The notes beneath the pieces were generated by a model, which was not told the DNA's origin, searched no databases, and saw nothing but the letters and a program-made list of their open reading frames with translations. 64,000 nucleotides of DNA from Cercophora sp. LCS_1 (Eukaryota; Ascomycota; Sordariomycetes; Sordariales; Lasiosphaeriaceae). The translations under genes were made by a program, and so were the position numbers. Below, one piece after another: positions 44,100 to 55,111 of this stretch (position 1 is its first letter; the number at the start of each line of letters is the position of its first letter). The DNA lies in contig JAPZLL010000004.1 in assembly GCA_036250225.1 (NCBI GenBank), forward strand, positions 496,001 through 560,000. The letters run 5' to 3'.

Positions 44100-44999
44100 A
44101 CAACACTTGCTGACTCTTCGCTCTCCATCAAAGCACTCACAGACTTCGATTGTACTCGCCCCGAGTCCGTCGCTTGCCTGGGACACGCTCGACACAGATC
44201 GATGCCCATTCGCTCTAAACAGCGAGGACGAGGCTGTCACAGAGGCAACCTGTAGCGTGGCGTTACGTTGGCGCAGTGCACTGGCAAAGCTAGTGCCCGG
44301 CCGGGGGGAATCAAACGCCAAGGATTGCGCCTTTGGCGAGAGCAGTTCCTCCTCCGTCGAAGACGAGGAGCCGTAGTCTTTATGTTGAAGCGTTGTGAAC
44401 TTGGAGGCCCAGATGTCCCCTCTCGTATAGAGTGCCTTGTCCCAGAACTCGGGGTCAAAATCATCGTCGACAAAGTCTTCGGGCACACGGTTCTGGCGAT
44501 AGCCTGTAATGGGATGGGCAGAGGCGGCGAGGTCGTAGGCGTTAGGACGGTGCAGCGGTGCAACGAAACTCGGTTTACCGAAGGGACGTGCCGAGTGGCG
44601 GTTGGTCAGCGCCGCGAAGGAACTTCCTTCGAGCTGGGATTGTTCATCCGCTTCGAGGAGGGCGTATTCGGTCTCTCGGGCCATCCACCAAGGGGAGTTG
44701 CGAGACGGCTCGAGTGCCTTGGCTCTGGACCAGAGACCTCGTCCCATAATTTGGAACTACTGGGGGTCAACTGCCATCATCTTTGTTTTGTAGCGATAGG
44801 GCGAACTTACCACTTGGCCGTTCAAGGAGGGGCTTGATCTCGCGCTTCGCGACTTGGGTCGGTGTCTCGCGTGGGGCGACAACCACGCTCGTTCCATACG
44901 GTCGTAGTTGTGCCAATGCTCGATGGCCTCGTCCAAATCAGTTTCCAGGCTCGACTTCAGAGCCTGCGACGTGTTGAGGCGCTTGGTTTGTTGCTCCAT
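44082..44999 (-). CDS. Hypothetical protein with a tandem CAG/TAG splice acceptor
   Basis: The predicted product is 287 residues. Exon 1 (44811-44999) encodes MEQQTKRLNTSQALKSSLET and a helical charged segment (AIEHWHNYDRMERAWL). The 54-nt intron 44757-44810 starts GTAAGT and ends CCCCCAGTAG. Using the second AG gives NGQV joined to FQIMGRGLWSRAK in frame, while using the first AG leaves an immediate TAG stop. Exon 2 continues with SRNSPWWMARETEYALLEAD and VPEDFVDDDFDPEFWDKALY, then a Ser-rich region and a Cys-containing end. A probable non-coding first exon upstream is suggested by a GTACGT...GAGCAG intron with a CTAAC branch site. The family is not recognised. Confidence 0.65.
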
Positions 45000-47765
45000 C
45001 GTGACGTCCGAGACCTGCTCGATGTTCACAAAGATGTTAGGAGCGCTGAGGGAAGAGGTCTCGTCTTCTTGGTCATATACGTACCTCTACTGGCCCATAT
45101 TGAACTTATATAGATCGGCAATCACATTCTGAAGGCTCGAGCTGGCCTCGAGCCTTTGTTGCAGACTGGACCATAGCATCTTCCCCTCGAGCAACCTGCT
45201 TGTGATGGCTCTTCATGCAGCATGTAACGAGTGAGACAAACCAGATTCCAGAATTTGTTGACAAAAAAGCTCTTTGTGTGTGCTGGCTGTCTAGCAGCCA
45301 GTTTCAGGACTACTGGACAAGACGGAAGGGGAAGGAGACGGCGAGCTTCCATGACCAAGGTAGTGACGCACTGACATCATGTCGCTGTTTGAGAGTATTT
45401 TTTTTGTTTTTGATGTTGAACTAAAACATCTGAGAGCATTCAGCGTGAAACAACAGCAAAGAAAGGAAACTGGTTCTGGCCGCGGTCTCTCCTTTGTCGG
45501 GATAGTCTCTTTGACTATTATGGCCAGTGTGGGGGGCCGGTGCGGGGCACGAATGAGATGAGCTGTGGAAAGTGATGGCCTTCCACAACCCTCCACTTTT
45601 GGTTTCTCCTTATCCAGGGGAATCTGAAGCGTCGCTGCTTGTCAAGACATTTTTGGCGTGGTGCCTGGCATTTGGGTGTGGCACCACTGGCCCGGGGCTG
45701 TTGTGTCGACACCACAGAAATACTCACCCCACCAGTTCTGTGTTTGCAGCTGCGATCATGGTGGCCTGGGTCGCCAAGTCGCGTCAAGGGACGCTATTTC
45801 TCGTGACGAATCGGGTGCAATGTGATGGTCATGGCCGGAGTTTGGAGATGGGAGCGCAAACATGGTTCTTCGGCGCCATTTGTCACTGCCGGCGCTTGAA
45901 GCCTGGGGTTTTGGTGACGATTTGCGGCAGATGACCGCCTCTGTGCGTCCTGGTCGCGGTTGCACACTGGAAACAGTCAAGCCTCGTTCGTCACCTGCCG
46001 CCGGCTGATTGGGCTCTCCCGAGGGTTGGAGGGGTAGCATCCTCGGTGATTGGCTCGCCGGACTCAGCAGGGCGACAGAGGAAGAGACAGCCAGGGCTAG
46101 CCCCGAAAGGCGTTCCGACGTTTCAGCGCACAAGGTGACATGTTCCTGATTGGAACAGCAGATCAGCCAGGTTGACAGCACAGCATGGGGAAGCCCGTCG
46201 TCGGGCATGTGAAAGTCGACCGTCCGCATCACCAAAGATGGGCGGCCTGGGGGCAGCACATGCTTTGCCAAAGATAGCACCTGAGCTGGGCAAGTGGCTG
46301 AGGTGTTATAGGAATGAGAATGAACGGGAGGTTCGAATTTCGGTTTCACATGATGGCCAAATGCCTCTTATGAGTTGAGTCTGCCTGCCTCTAGCATGTC
46401 ATCGGTCTCGCAGCCCAACTCACTCGCTCTCTGCGCTTCGACGGACCGTCTTTCCCACGCATATCTCAACCCACGCTCGCCTGCTGTCGCCTACAACATT
46501 TGCGACAAAGTCAGGCTCGGAAGCATATTCCTGCGGCCCTTCCCGCTCGTCAAGTTCAAAACGGTGCGACGTGGGTCACCTGCGATATCGGATTGCGCTA
46601 GCTCACCCAGGTAATTCCGACTCCAGGCCTCTGACCTCAGTGTTGCCAAGAGACGCCCATGATCTGCCCGTTGACCAGGTTTTAAGGGGCCTTCGCGCGC
46701 CGCCCCACACCCGGGGCAGCAGTCCAACATACTCGTTTCTCTCTCCCTCTCTCTCTCTCTCAATAGGCGCCATCAGAATCTCGCGAACATCAGCCCAGTT
46801 CTAAAGTCTGGAATTTAACCCCGAGTCATTTTGCACCGTCGTCCCTGCAGCTCGAAGCAACACCAAGCGTGGGGTGTCAAGGCGGGGTCGGCTCCCGTCT
46901 CCGCTGTCAAATCACCACTGCCCCACCATCCCCACAGCGTCTGCACCAGCGGGCTTGCTGACCGCCTCTTTGCGCTTCCGATTCGATTCAACAAAAATAA
47001 GGATCCAACGGCTTGGAAGCCCCCGACAGGCTGCACCTGACCTTACCGAACGACGTTGGGGTCTGCTACGGGCGTTTGTTGTGGTTGGCGGTGTTGTTGT
47101 TGTCGTCGTCAGGGTCCAAGAGGAAGTGCTGTTTTTGGTGCGGGTGACAGGCGGACGGGCCTGGACCTTCGATTCAAATTCCTGGGTCTGAACGGGAGCT
47201 GTTCCACAGGCCTGCATCTGCCAGGGAATCGTCTTCTTCCCTTTCCCAGACGAGACGGCGCTGCTGCAGGCGTCTGAGCCAAAGGCCGACGTGCATCTCA
47301 AGCTGCATACACTCGCGGTAAGCCAGACGCAGCCAGACCTCTTCAGACGCTGTGACGTGCCAATCGCGGACTGGTTCCTGTGGACACCCATCATCAATTA
47401 ACCCCCTCGATTCGCCGAGAGGGCTTTCAGGGATCTTGGTCGCTTGGTCGTCTCAATAAAACCCTCGTCTCTTCCCATCGGCGGGTCGGTTGTTTATTTC
47501 CGAATCGTCTCGACTGGACAACGGTCACTGACCGCAACTTCTCAACGCCGTGTAATTTAAACCCCGAACCACCGCCTCGCTCCAGCAACCGCGCTCGCTG
47601 CGGTCCGCTGCCCAGTTATAATCCGAAAAAAAAATCCAAATCCTATTGCGAGGGATCGCAGAGTGCTGGGCACCTCTCCCGTTCCTGCAACTTTGCTTGG
47701 TTGCTCGAGCGTTGCTCGCAGAGTTGTGATGATCCGGCCCCACTTACAAACGAGCTCTCGCAAAC
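45000..47765. other. Long intergenic region
   Basis: About 2.8 kb between two divergent genes. A (CT)n tract lies at about 46737-46761. Frames up to about 200 codons exist (for example 45756-46349, minus) but lack coding-like composition or domains. The last 300 bases are probably the promoter and leader of the gene at 47766. Confidence 0.55.
46737..46761. repeat. (CT)n microsatellite
   Basis: CT repeat with one CCCT interruption, in intergenic DNA. Confidence 0.85.
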
Positions 47766-48623
47766 ATGTCTACCCATCTCGCACCCGCATCGCAGCCCTT
47801 CGACCGCCCAGACTCGCAGTTGAGCATGGCCATGTCCGACACAACGTACCACAGCTTCCATGACGTCGACCTGTCAGAGTCCCAGGCCGCTCAGCAGGCA
47901 AGCGTAAACAAGTCGAAGCTTCCCCCATCTTCGACACTGGCGTTCAAAGCCCAAGATGTCCACGTCCCACCCGAGATGCGGCGCCAGGATTCCGGGTATG
48001 AATCCCTAGACCGGAGGAACTCCCAGTCATCTCGCCGAGACTCGGCAACACCGTCGGTCTCATCCTCCACCAGGCGCCGGCGGCCAAGGACATCAACCGC
48101 CCGGTCATCACAGTCCGGACCAATCTCCCACCTCCCACGGAACAAGCGCCGGTCCATCTCACCTCACAGAGCATACCGCAACCGCCAATCGCCACCCCAA
48201 CACGTCACCTACTTCCACTTCCCCCACTTCACCTCCTCGGAGCCCAAGGTAGAAGAGACGGAGCTCTCCGTCAACCCCCACGACGGTTACCTGTCCATGT
48301 CACCCGTGCCCACCCGCTCAGAGTCACCCACATATCCGCCACCACCACAGAGCACAACATACTGGACCAGCGACCGAACACGGCGACTCGAGTACGCAGC
48401 CATCGACGCAGCAAGTCGGGGTGTCCGAGGCTGGGTGATGCGCCACATGGTACCAGACTGCTTCGTGCCCAAGAGCAAACGACGCATTGGCTTCGAGGAT
48501 GACAGGGGCAGCGTGGTGCGATACCGGCTGGAACTTGAAGAGGGGGGCGAAGACGGCGCCGGCGCGGAGAAACACGACCGAAAGCGACGCAAGGGATGGT
48601 GGTTCAGTGTACGGAGACACTAG
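47766..48623 (+). CDS. Hypothetical protein, Ser/Arg-rich with a conserved-looking C-terminal segment
   Basis: This is a 285-residue single-exon ORF. The first two thirds are disordered, with phosphosite-like patches (RRQDSGYESLDRRNSQSSRR) and basic Ser/Arg blocks. The C-terminal part, AAIDAASRGVRGWVMRHMVP then DCFVPKSKRRIGFEDD, has the look of a conserved helix-loop segment, followed by an acidic/basic tail. No catalytic residues or membrane spans are visible. It probably belongs to a conserved ascomycete family of unknown role. Confidence 0.72.
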   Translation: MSTHLAPASQPFDRPDSQLSMAMSDTTYHSFHDVDLSESQAAQQASVNKSKLPPSSTLAFKAQDVHVPPEMRRQDSGYESLDRRNSQSSRRDSATPSVSSSTRRRRPRTSTARSSQSGPISHLPRNKRRSISPHRAYRNRQSPPQHVTYFHFPHFTSSEPKVEETELSVNPHDGYLSMSPVPTRSESPTYPPPPQSTTYWTSDRTRRLEYAAIDAASRGVRGWVMRHMVPDCFVPKSKRRIGFEDDRGSVVRYRLELEEGGEDGAGAEKHDRKRRKGWWFSVRRH

Positions 48624-49967
48624 AGGTGTCTGTGACACGGCAGACCCCCTCCCCTCAGGATCTCTTTCGGTTCCTCGGGCGGCGCAACACGGTCGGGGGT
48701 CGCCGGTGTGATACCAAGACCGGACCCCTCCTCGGACTCGGATCGGACACCCCGACAACGACGACGACGACGACGACGACGACTTGTTAAACAGTGCGAC
48801 AACAACAACATCGGCTTATTGCATGCATCTAAGCGGGGCGCATTATTATTCATGGAAGAAAAAGGAGTTTTATACCCTTGCATTTTTTGTGTTGTTCTTT
48901 GGCATGCCAACAACAAACCCTCCCCCACACGCATTATCAACACAGACTGGAATGGAATTTGGGCGAGGTGGGGTTGGCGGGCTGTGGCATTTTTGGGCGA
49001 ATAGTCACCTTTAATTTCCGCAATGGATGTTTTGACATGATGGGATTTAATACGAGGGAGATATATATATATATGGGGGGTGGTATGGATGCATGGACAG
49101 GTCGATCGATGATGGTGATGCATGGATGATGCACGGCGTGGTGTTTTGGGACATAGAAATTGAGCATGCGTAGCTAGCTGGGAAAGGCGCGCAATAGTAT
49201 ATATGGAGAGTAGATGAAAAGAATGCCATTCCATTTGTTTTTCTCAACTGAAATGTCACCAAAGCTGGTGTGTATCCCTTGCTGAGGTGGTGTGAGGTTG
49301 GGTCGGGCAGCCCAAAAGGGCAATCCGATCTCGGTGCCCCTCACTGCCCCGCGATTGATCGACGCGGGCCGTCCTGTCGAACATGAGGGGCTGATTATCC
49401 ACACAATGAATGTGCTGATATCAACCGTCGTCTTGGTGTGTTGCAAGCTTTGAACAAGAACATTCATTGAAGTATATGTTATTGGGAAGTCGACTATAAT
49501 TTTATCTCAAATTTGCAAATTAAATTGTAAAGGCAATCACACGTCGCCGATAGTTTGTCTGCGTTTGCATTCAGAGTTCAATAAACTGTCGCGATACCCC
49601 TTTTTCAGGTGGGGCAAAGAGACGCGACGCGCTGCTGAAATGAACGCACCGTCAGGGACAGTGGGATCTGGCGAATTCAACAGCAACGATCTCTGAATTT
49701 CCACGAAACTAAACCAGGTCGTCATTGCTTATACATGGACGCTTGTATCAAAGAGAATAAGAGAAAAGAATAATTTCGAGAAACACAATTTCTGAAGAGA
49801 AGTCAACAGCGTCTCATACAAAAGACCACCCTCAAAACAACAGACTGCGCATCCCCAACGCCATCCCCCCGGTATCATCAAGATCCATCAGACCCCACCC
49901 GGAGTCTTTGTCGCTACCTTCCGCACCCTTCTCTTCAGGCGGCCCATCTTGTGTGGCAGTTGGTGGC
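48624..49967. other. Intergenic region with microsatellites
   Basis: No gene is supported. An (ACG)n run lies at about 48757-48783 and an (AT)n run at about 49061-49074. Confidence 0.55.
48757..48783. repeat. (ACG)n microsatellite
   Basis: About nine ACG units. Confidence 0.9.
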
Positions 49968-51569
49968 TCAGCCCCTCCCCATCCCAGCTACCTCGGCGGC
50001 CTGCTTCGCCTCCATGGCCTGTCCGATGCTCACGTAGCGGACCAACCAGCTGACCTCGCGTCCCTTGTGCCCGTTGCAGTTGGTGCATCCCTTTCGTGCC
50101 ATCTCGAGGCCTGCCATCCCTGCGCTCATGCCATTCTTTTGGGCGCCGTTGGTACCCATCGTGGCCGCGAGACCTGTCCAGCTGGAGCGCTTCCCGGACT
50201 TGTCTTTCCGGGTATGCGAAGCGTTTGAGTAACAAGCCATGGCAACGATCTCGCGCTTCTCAGCGCAGTCACGATCAATCATCATCTTGTGGTCGAGGAT
50301 GGAACGCATGGGAGCGGCCGATGACGAGGGCGAAAACATGGCGAGCTGAGACGGGAAGAGACACATGAGATAATCCTCCATCGCCAAACCGCAAGAAGAA
50401 TGCATGTAGGTAGAGTCTTTGGAGTTAGGCATGTGAGACATGTTCATGGTGAAGACACCACCGCACACGCGCCCGTCCATGTGTTTGCGCACGCTTTGAA
50501 GGACACCCATCTGCGCGAAGGGGTCGCAGGACATAGCGAAGTGCTCAACATGCATCATCTTGCGGTCGTTATTGTTGTTCGTCATGTCGGCCGGATGCAT
50601 GGACTCGGGCTCCATGTTGCCCTCGCCGAGAGGTACCATGAACTCGCAGGCAGCGGAACCGAAGGTGTAAATCTCGAGCTTGCGGAGTTTCTCGGACGGC
50701 AGATCGCAGCAGAGCTGAGCCACCGCTTGAGAGACGAGGACTGCTCCGTGATTGTGGCACAAAACCACGCAGCGCTGCATCGAGTCGTCAAGAAGGGCAC
50801 CGCGCATGTGCATGTACAGGTTGCGGCGGGTCTGGCTGGGCATTGTCATGCAGCGCTGGAGCATCATCATGATCATGTCGAAGGGCAGACCGTACGTTGG
50901 CATGCAGACGCAAGTCACGGGCCGACTGAAGAGGCGCGAAAGCATTGGGAGAGTCGTGCTGTGACAGTGGCGGGAGCTACAACACTGCTGTTAGACCAAG
51001 AACGACCGCACGTTCATGGATACTCACCTCATGCCCATGCCACCCAGAAACAGCCACTTCTCATCATCTCCCTCCTGACCCATCATCCAACCTTCGGATC
51101 TAGCCATGCACTGATGCATCTGCTCTCGCCCGTTGAGCATCCAGCACATGCTCATGACCATGGCTGCGCAGAGACATATCCACCCGGCGAACATGGCACC
51201 TGGGAGCATCATGCAGAGTGGGACAGCCGTGATAATCATGCACATCTCCATGCAGGTTAGCATGGTGTGCATCGTCATGTCGCTCAAGTCCATCCACGAC
51301 ATGCGGTGGCGCCGTGTGAGCATAGCCCAACACATGGCCGGCATCATCTGCATCATCTGGGCCATCTCCTGGCGCATGACAGCCCACATGGGCTGCTGCG
51401 AGCGTGGTGTCGTTCCGCATGCCCCATCGCAGAGTGGCGGGATGTAGGTGACCGGCGACGACATGGGAGTCTTCGTGTTCCCCATCGGGCCAATGGGGGC
51501 CATCATCGGTTGGGAACCCATCTTTGGCGATACTTGTGGCGAAGGTGCCGTCGAGAACAGCCGGGGCAT
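49968..51569 (-). CDS. Methionine-rich protein with a hydrolase-like C-terminal part
   Basis: The product is 516 residues from exons 51028-51569 and 49968-50976; the 51-nt intron 50977-51027 has a TCTAAC branch site. The first part contains YIPPLCDGACGTTPRSQQP and an extraordinary Met/Cys-rich stretch of about 100 residues with hydrophobic segments (EMAQMMQMMPAMCWAML, CMIITAVPLCMMLPGAMF, AAMVMSMCWML). Then comes EKWLFLGGMGMSSRHCHSTT. The C-terminal part has an alpha/beta-hydrolase look (VTCVCMPTYGLPFDMIMMML, then CVVLCHNHGAVLVSQAVAQL, where HNHGA replaces the usual GxSxG elbow, then LEIYTFGSAACEF). Upstream of the chosen ATG the frame stays open without another ATG, so a first exon may be missing. 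The function is unknown. Confidence 0.7.
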
Positions 51570-52418
51570 AACGTCGAGAGTCGGCCAGTCACTGTCAAGG
51601 TCTTCCGTTTCGTTGATGGGAACTGGAAGGGCAGGAACGAGGGTCGAGGAAACATTGTGCAACAAGGCCGGACGATCGCCGTTATATCACGCAAGCCGTG
51701 ATTCTGATTGAGCAATCTTGTGTTGTTTTTCTTTCGGCCAGTCGCATATCCGCACTGGAATTGGGAACGTGGGAGCAAACGCGTTTTAGGGGCAGCACAT
51801 TCCTCGGGCAAAAAAAAAGCAGCACATACCAGCCGCAAGCTCACCATGAACAAACCCAAGGCAGTTGCCTCCCTTTATCAGGTTATCAGCGTCGAGTTAT
51901 ATGAGGGTATCATAAGCGAGGGCAGGTGACTATGTCCGTTGGGCTTTACCTTCCCTTGATACGGCCCCCTCTCCCTTGAGCCGGAGCAAACCTGTCGACG
52001 CGTTCGTGGAGCATTCTCCCGCCTACTTGGTCAGCAGGAATTGCATGCCACCGCAAAGAATCCGAACTACCTATTCAATGCAAGCTCCTAATCAGCGCCC
52101 CGGACGAGTTTTGATTGAAGGGAGAAGCGCGAACCCGTCCGCAATCCGGCGCCGCAAACACTCTCCAGGCGATGCCCGCCAGCTCTCCGCGGACCAATCG
52201 GAAAATTCGCCATCCTTTGAACTATTTTGCGAACCACTCGGCCGAGACACGACATCCCAGTTGTCAACATCTGTGTGCTGGTTGGAGTGGTTCCCCCCCG
52301 ACCCTTCACCGCCTGGGTCGCCATTCATTTCAGCACTATTCCCCGATGCTCCGCCAACGCCAGTCGCGGGGTTTGAGAGAAAAACAGGTTCCCTGTAACA
52401 TATTATTATCACACTTCT
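51570..52418. other. Intergenic region
   Basis: Upstream of the Met-rich gene. The first about 100 bases read as possible coding sequence of that gene (VPALPVPINETEDLDSDWPT). Nothing else was recognised. Confidence 0.5.
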
Positions 52419-53186
52419 TCAAGTCACTCTAGTGGAACAGACTTGCCCATCGACGACGAGCAATTTGCCACCCGTGCTTGTCTCCTGGAGCCTCATTCGT
52501 GTATAATCAGGCGGACCGCCGTCAAGGCCCCGGATGCGAACGCAAAGTCGTTTGACGCGGGCTACGACTTCCAAGTTGATACCGTCGGCCCGAGACCCTT
52601 TTGTCCCCTTGATGTCGTCGCGTACTATCCACGCTTCCTTGAAGGGAAGGGTGTGTGGCGGGCCGGTCGACGGAAAGGCTTTCCACCCGTGCCAAACGAT
52701 GAGTGCCATCTCTTGATTAGGTGCCTCGACGACCACAATGTAGGGGCAGCTCTCCATCCTGAGATCGTGGATTCTCCTGGCCAACTTATCACGAGGTGTT
52801 GACGCGATAATCGTCATGTGTTCGCTCAGCGGCATAGTCCAGTGTTCACATTTGCCCTTGATGCCCTCTCCCCGAAGGAATGGTCGGAACATATGAGCTT
52901 TGACGACAACATTACCGCAGTCCGTCTCCCCTCTTTGTACCTTCGCACAGTTTCGGTTGTAGGAGATGGTCGCACAGCACCTGTGGCCAAACGGACATTT
53001 CATCCAGCTGTAAATGCGCGAGGCGGATAGCGGGCCAGGGCAAGTGTCTGGGCATGGCTCAGGGCTGATGTCGCCGACGTCGAGTGTGGGGATGAACTCA
53101 TCAGACAACGTTGCCGCGGCGACCTGTCGAACCGCCGGCCTTCGGACGTCGCAACGCTGCGTGTGGACAGCGAATTTGTGGCACAT
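52419..53186 (-). CDS. Hypothetical Cys-rich protein
   Basis: This is a 255-residue single-exon ORF from the ATG at 53186 (MCHKFAVHTQRCD). The frame is open far upstream in a CT-rich leader, but no earlier ATG is in frame nearby. The first half is Cys-rich (CPDTCPGPL, MKCPFGHRCCATI, RNCAKVQRGETDC), suggesting zinc or disulfide binding. The second half has SPYIVVV-like beta strands (ESCPYIVVVEAPNQEMALIV) and ends KLLVVDGQVCS. Many fungal proteins of unknown role start MCHK/MCHW with such Cys patterns. The exact family is not recognised. Confidence 0.55.
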   Translation of the reverse strand: MCHKFAVHTQRCDVRRPAVRQVAAATLSDEFIPTLDVGDISPEPCPDTCPGPLSASRIYSWMKCPFGHRCCATISYNRNCAKVQRGETDCGNVVVKAHMFRPFLRGEGIKGKCEHWTMPLSEHMTIIASTPRDKLARRIHDLRMESCPYIVVVEAPNQEMALIVWHGWKAFPSTGPPHTLPFKEAWIVRDDIKGTKGSRADGINLEVVARVKRLCVRIRGLDGGPPDYTRMRLQETSTGGKLLVVDGQVCSTRVT

Positions 53187-55111
53187 CGTGTGTTTTCGTT
53201 TCGCCTCGGTCAATTTCACAAGTCGGAGGGGTCCAAGGAGGACGTCCACGGGACCTCCGCTAATGAGCTGGCATAGTTGAACTGTGATGTTCTCGGCACG
53301 GTCAAAACTCCGAAGCGAGAAGGCAAGCGAGAGAAAAGAGGACAGGCAAGGATAAAAGAAGAAGGCGAGAAAGAGGAGAAGGTTACCAGAAGACGGTTTT
53401 ATGTTTTATCCCCAGCTTCGCGCCCGGCTTACCGGGTATCAAAAACTCTGTCCCAACGTTTCCAGCCGGGGCCCAGGCTTTATTCACCAACCCAAACCTG
53501 TCCGGGTCGTTGATCCGAAGAGGTCTCTCTTCCACCCCGATCTCCCTCATCTGGGCTAGTTTTGATATTGCAGAACTCCAACCAATTGCCGGCACTCTTC
53601 TCATACTGGTATCTTTTCATTGTCCTGCACAGAGGAGCTCCCCAATTCAGGTGCGTAAAAATGGGCAGTCAATTGCGCGACTCTCTGGAAACAGTCTCGG
53701 CTTATGTTTAAGATGCGGCGCGTGTGGCATCTCCACAGACACGAGGTTTCCCTGGTCCACGCAAAAGTCAAAGATTCCGCTCCACTGCCGTTTTCCCGTT
53801 GAGGGCCGCATTCTTCACGTCGAACGAGGGACACTATTTTATTTTTCACTTGCAGTCCTTCTCCAGTCATTGCTCTGGACAACGTGGTTTTGGGCCACCA
53901 CCTGGATTGCTTCTTCAGATATAGAAACCCGCGGACAGAGCGCAGCAAACGGCGAGATGGCCACTTCGGCTCAACGGTGATCCAGCGTCCGGATGGAGGC
54001 GTTTTAGAGTTTGTCAGTTGCTGCGTGGCATGCACATGTTACGGGGGGTAGAGGAAACGGTTTCAGATCGGATGAGGAATAGGACGCAAAATCCCTCATG
54101 TCGTCGGTGGCTTATAAACGGTTGGGAAATGGTCATCTGTTTGCTGACGAGGAGAGACCCAGGCCCCGGGGCAATGCATCGCTATTGGGAATCTTGGTGC
54201 CAGGGCACGATTATAGGTTTTCAATCGTTAATGTTGGGTTGACTCTGGGGCCTTGGTGGAATGATTCTCTGTTTTCGTGTGTTTCTCGACCTTTCTTTCC
54301 GTACCTAGGGTACCTATGGTATTGTACCTAACTAGTCGGCTCGATTTTTCGGGGCGAAGTTCCACATCAGGATCACCTGGGATATGATTTCAGAGCCAGT
54401 GATAGTTTTCAAGCTCAATGTCAAGCTGCATGTTACATAGAGGCCCATCGGCGGGAGAGCCGATGAAGTTGACCTTGTCCCACTCTCAGGTCTCGGATCG
54501 GGCCCGGGTCCCGAGTCCTTGGTGGGTCCCAAGGGGGCAGTGCCAAGCCTGACGTCCGTCCTCAAACCCATGCAGGCAGAATTGCAACAAATTAGCTGCC
54601 CGCCGGGGCTTCCACGACACCGCTCTTCCACAACGGCGCAAAATGTTCGAGGCTGACAGGCCTTCAGAAGTGAATCAGAGGGTTTTTGCTACGGCTTGGG
54701 ACGACATCTTGGCCTTTTTTTTTTTTTTTTTTTTTGGGAAAGGCTTCTGTGTTGTGGTTGAATCAGAGCCCTGGGGCCGCAAGGCCAGTGGCGTTCAAAC
54801 ATCGCATTTTCCGTCCGAAGCTTGCAGGGGTCAGAACGCCGAACGCCTTGCGAATGAGGACATGAAAAGTCCGGACGTCCTCACGCCGGCCCATGTCATT
54901 CGGTGAGCGCCTGCAGCACGAGGCTGAGATGTTTTTGTTTCCGAGTCTGCAGTACTAAAGGGCCTCTTTCTCTCCTCTTCTTCCCACCTCCTCATCACCT
55001 TCACCATCTCTCAAGGCCCCTCTTCTCCGCCCATCAACCAGGAGCAGCAACGCGGGGCACCCTGTCATCGTCACGCTCACTTCGCTTGCACGCCACCGCG
55101 TATCTGCCACA
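53187..55111. other. Intergenic region
   Basis: About 1.9 kb without a supported gene. A CT-rich leader lies next to 53187 on the minus strand, and another lies just before 55112. Confidence 0.55.
54715..54735. repeat. Poly-T tract
   Basis: Twenty-one consecutive T in intergenic DNA. Confidence 0.95.

Noticed and set aside
45756..46349. Minus-strand ORF of 197 codons in the long intergenic gap
   Set aside because: There is no domain, no conserved-looking segment and no splice or leader context; composition is uneven.
50400..51260. His-rich plus-strand ORF (286 codons)
   Set aside because: It is the antisense shadow of the Met-rich gene: CAT codons mirror ATG codons. The opposite strand has a valid intron and family-like sequence.
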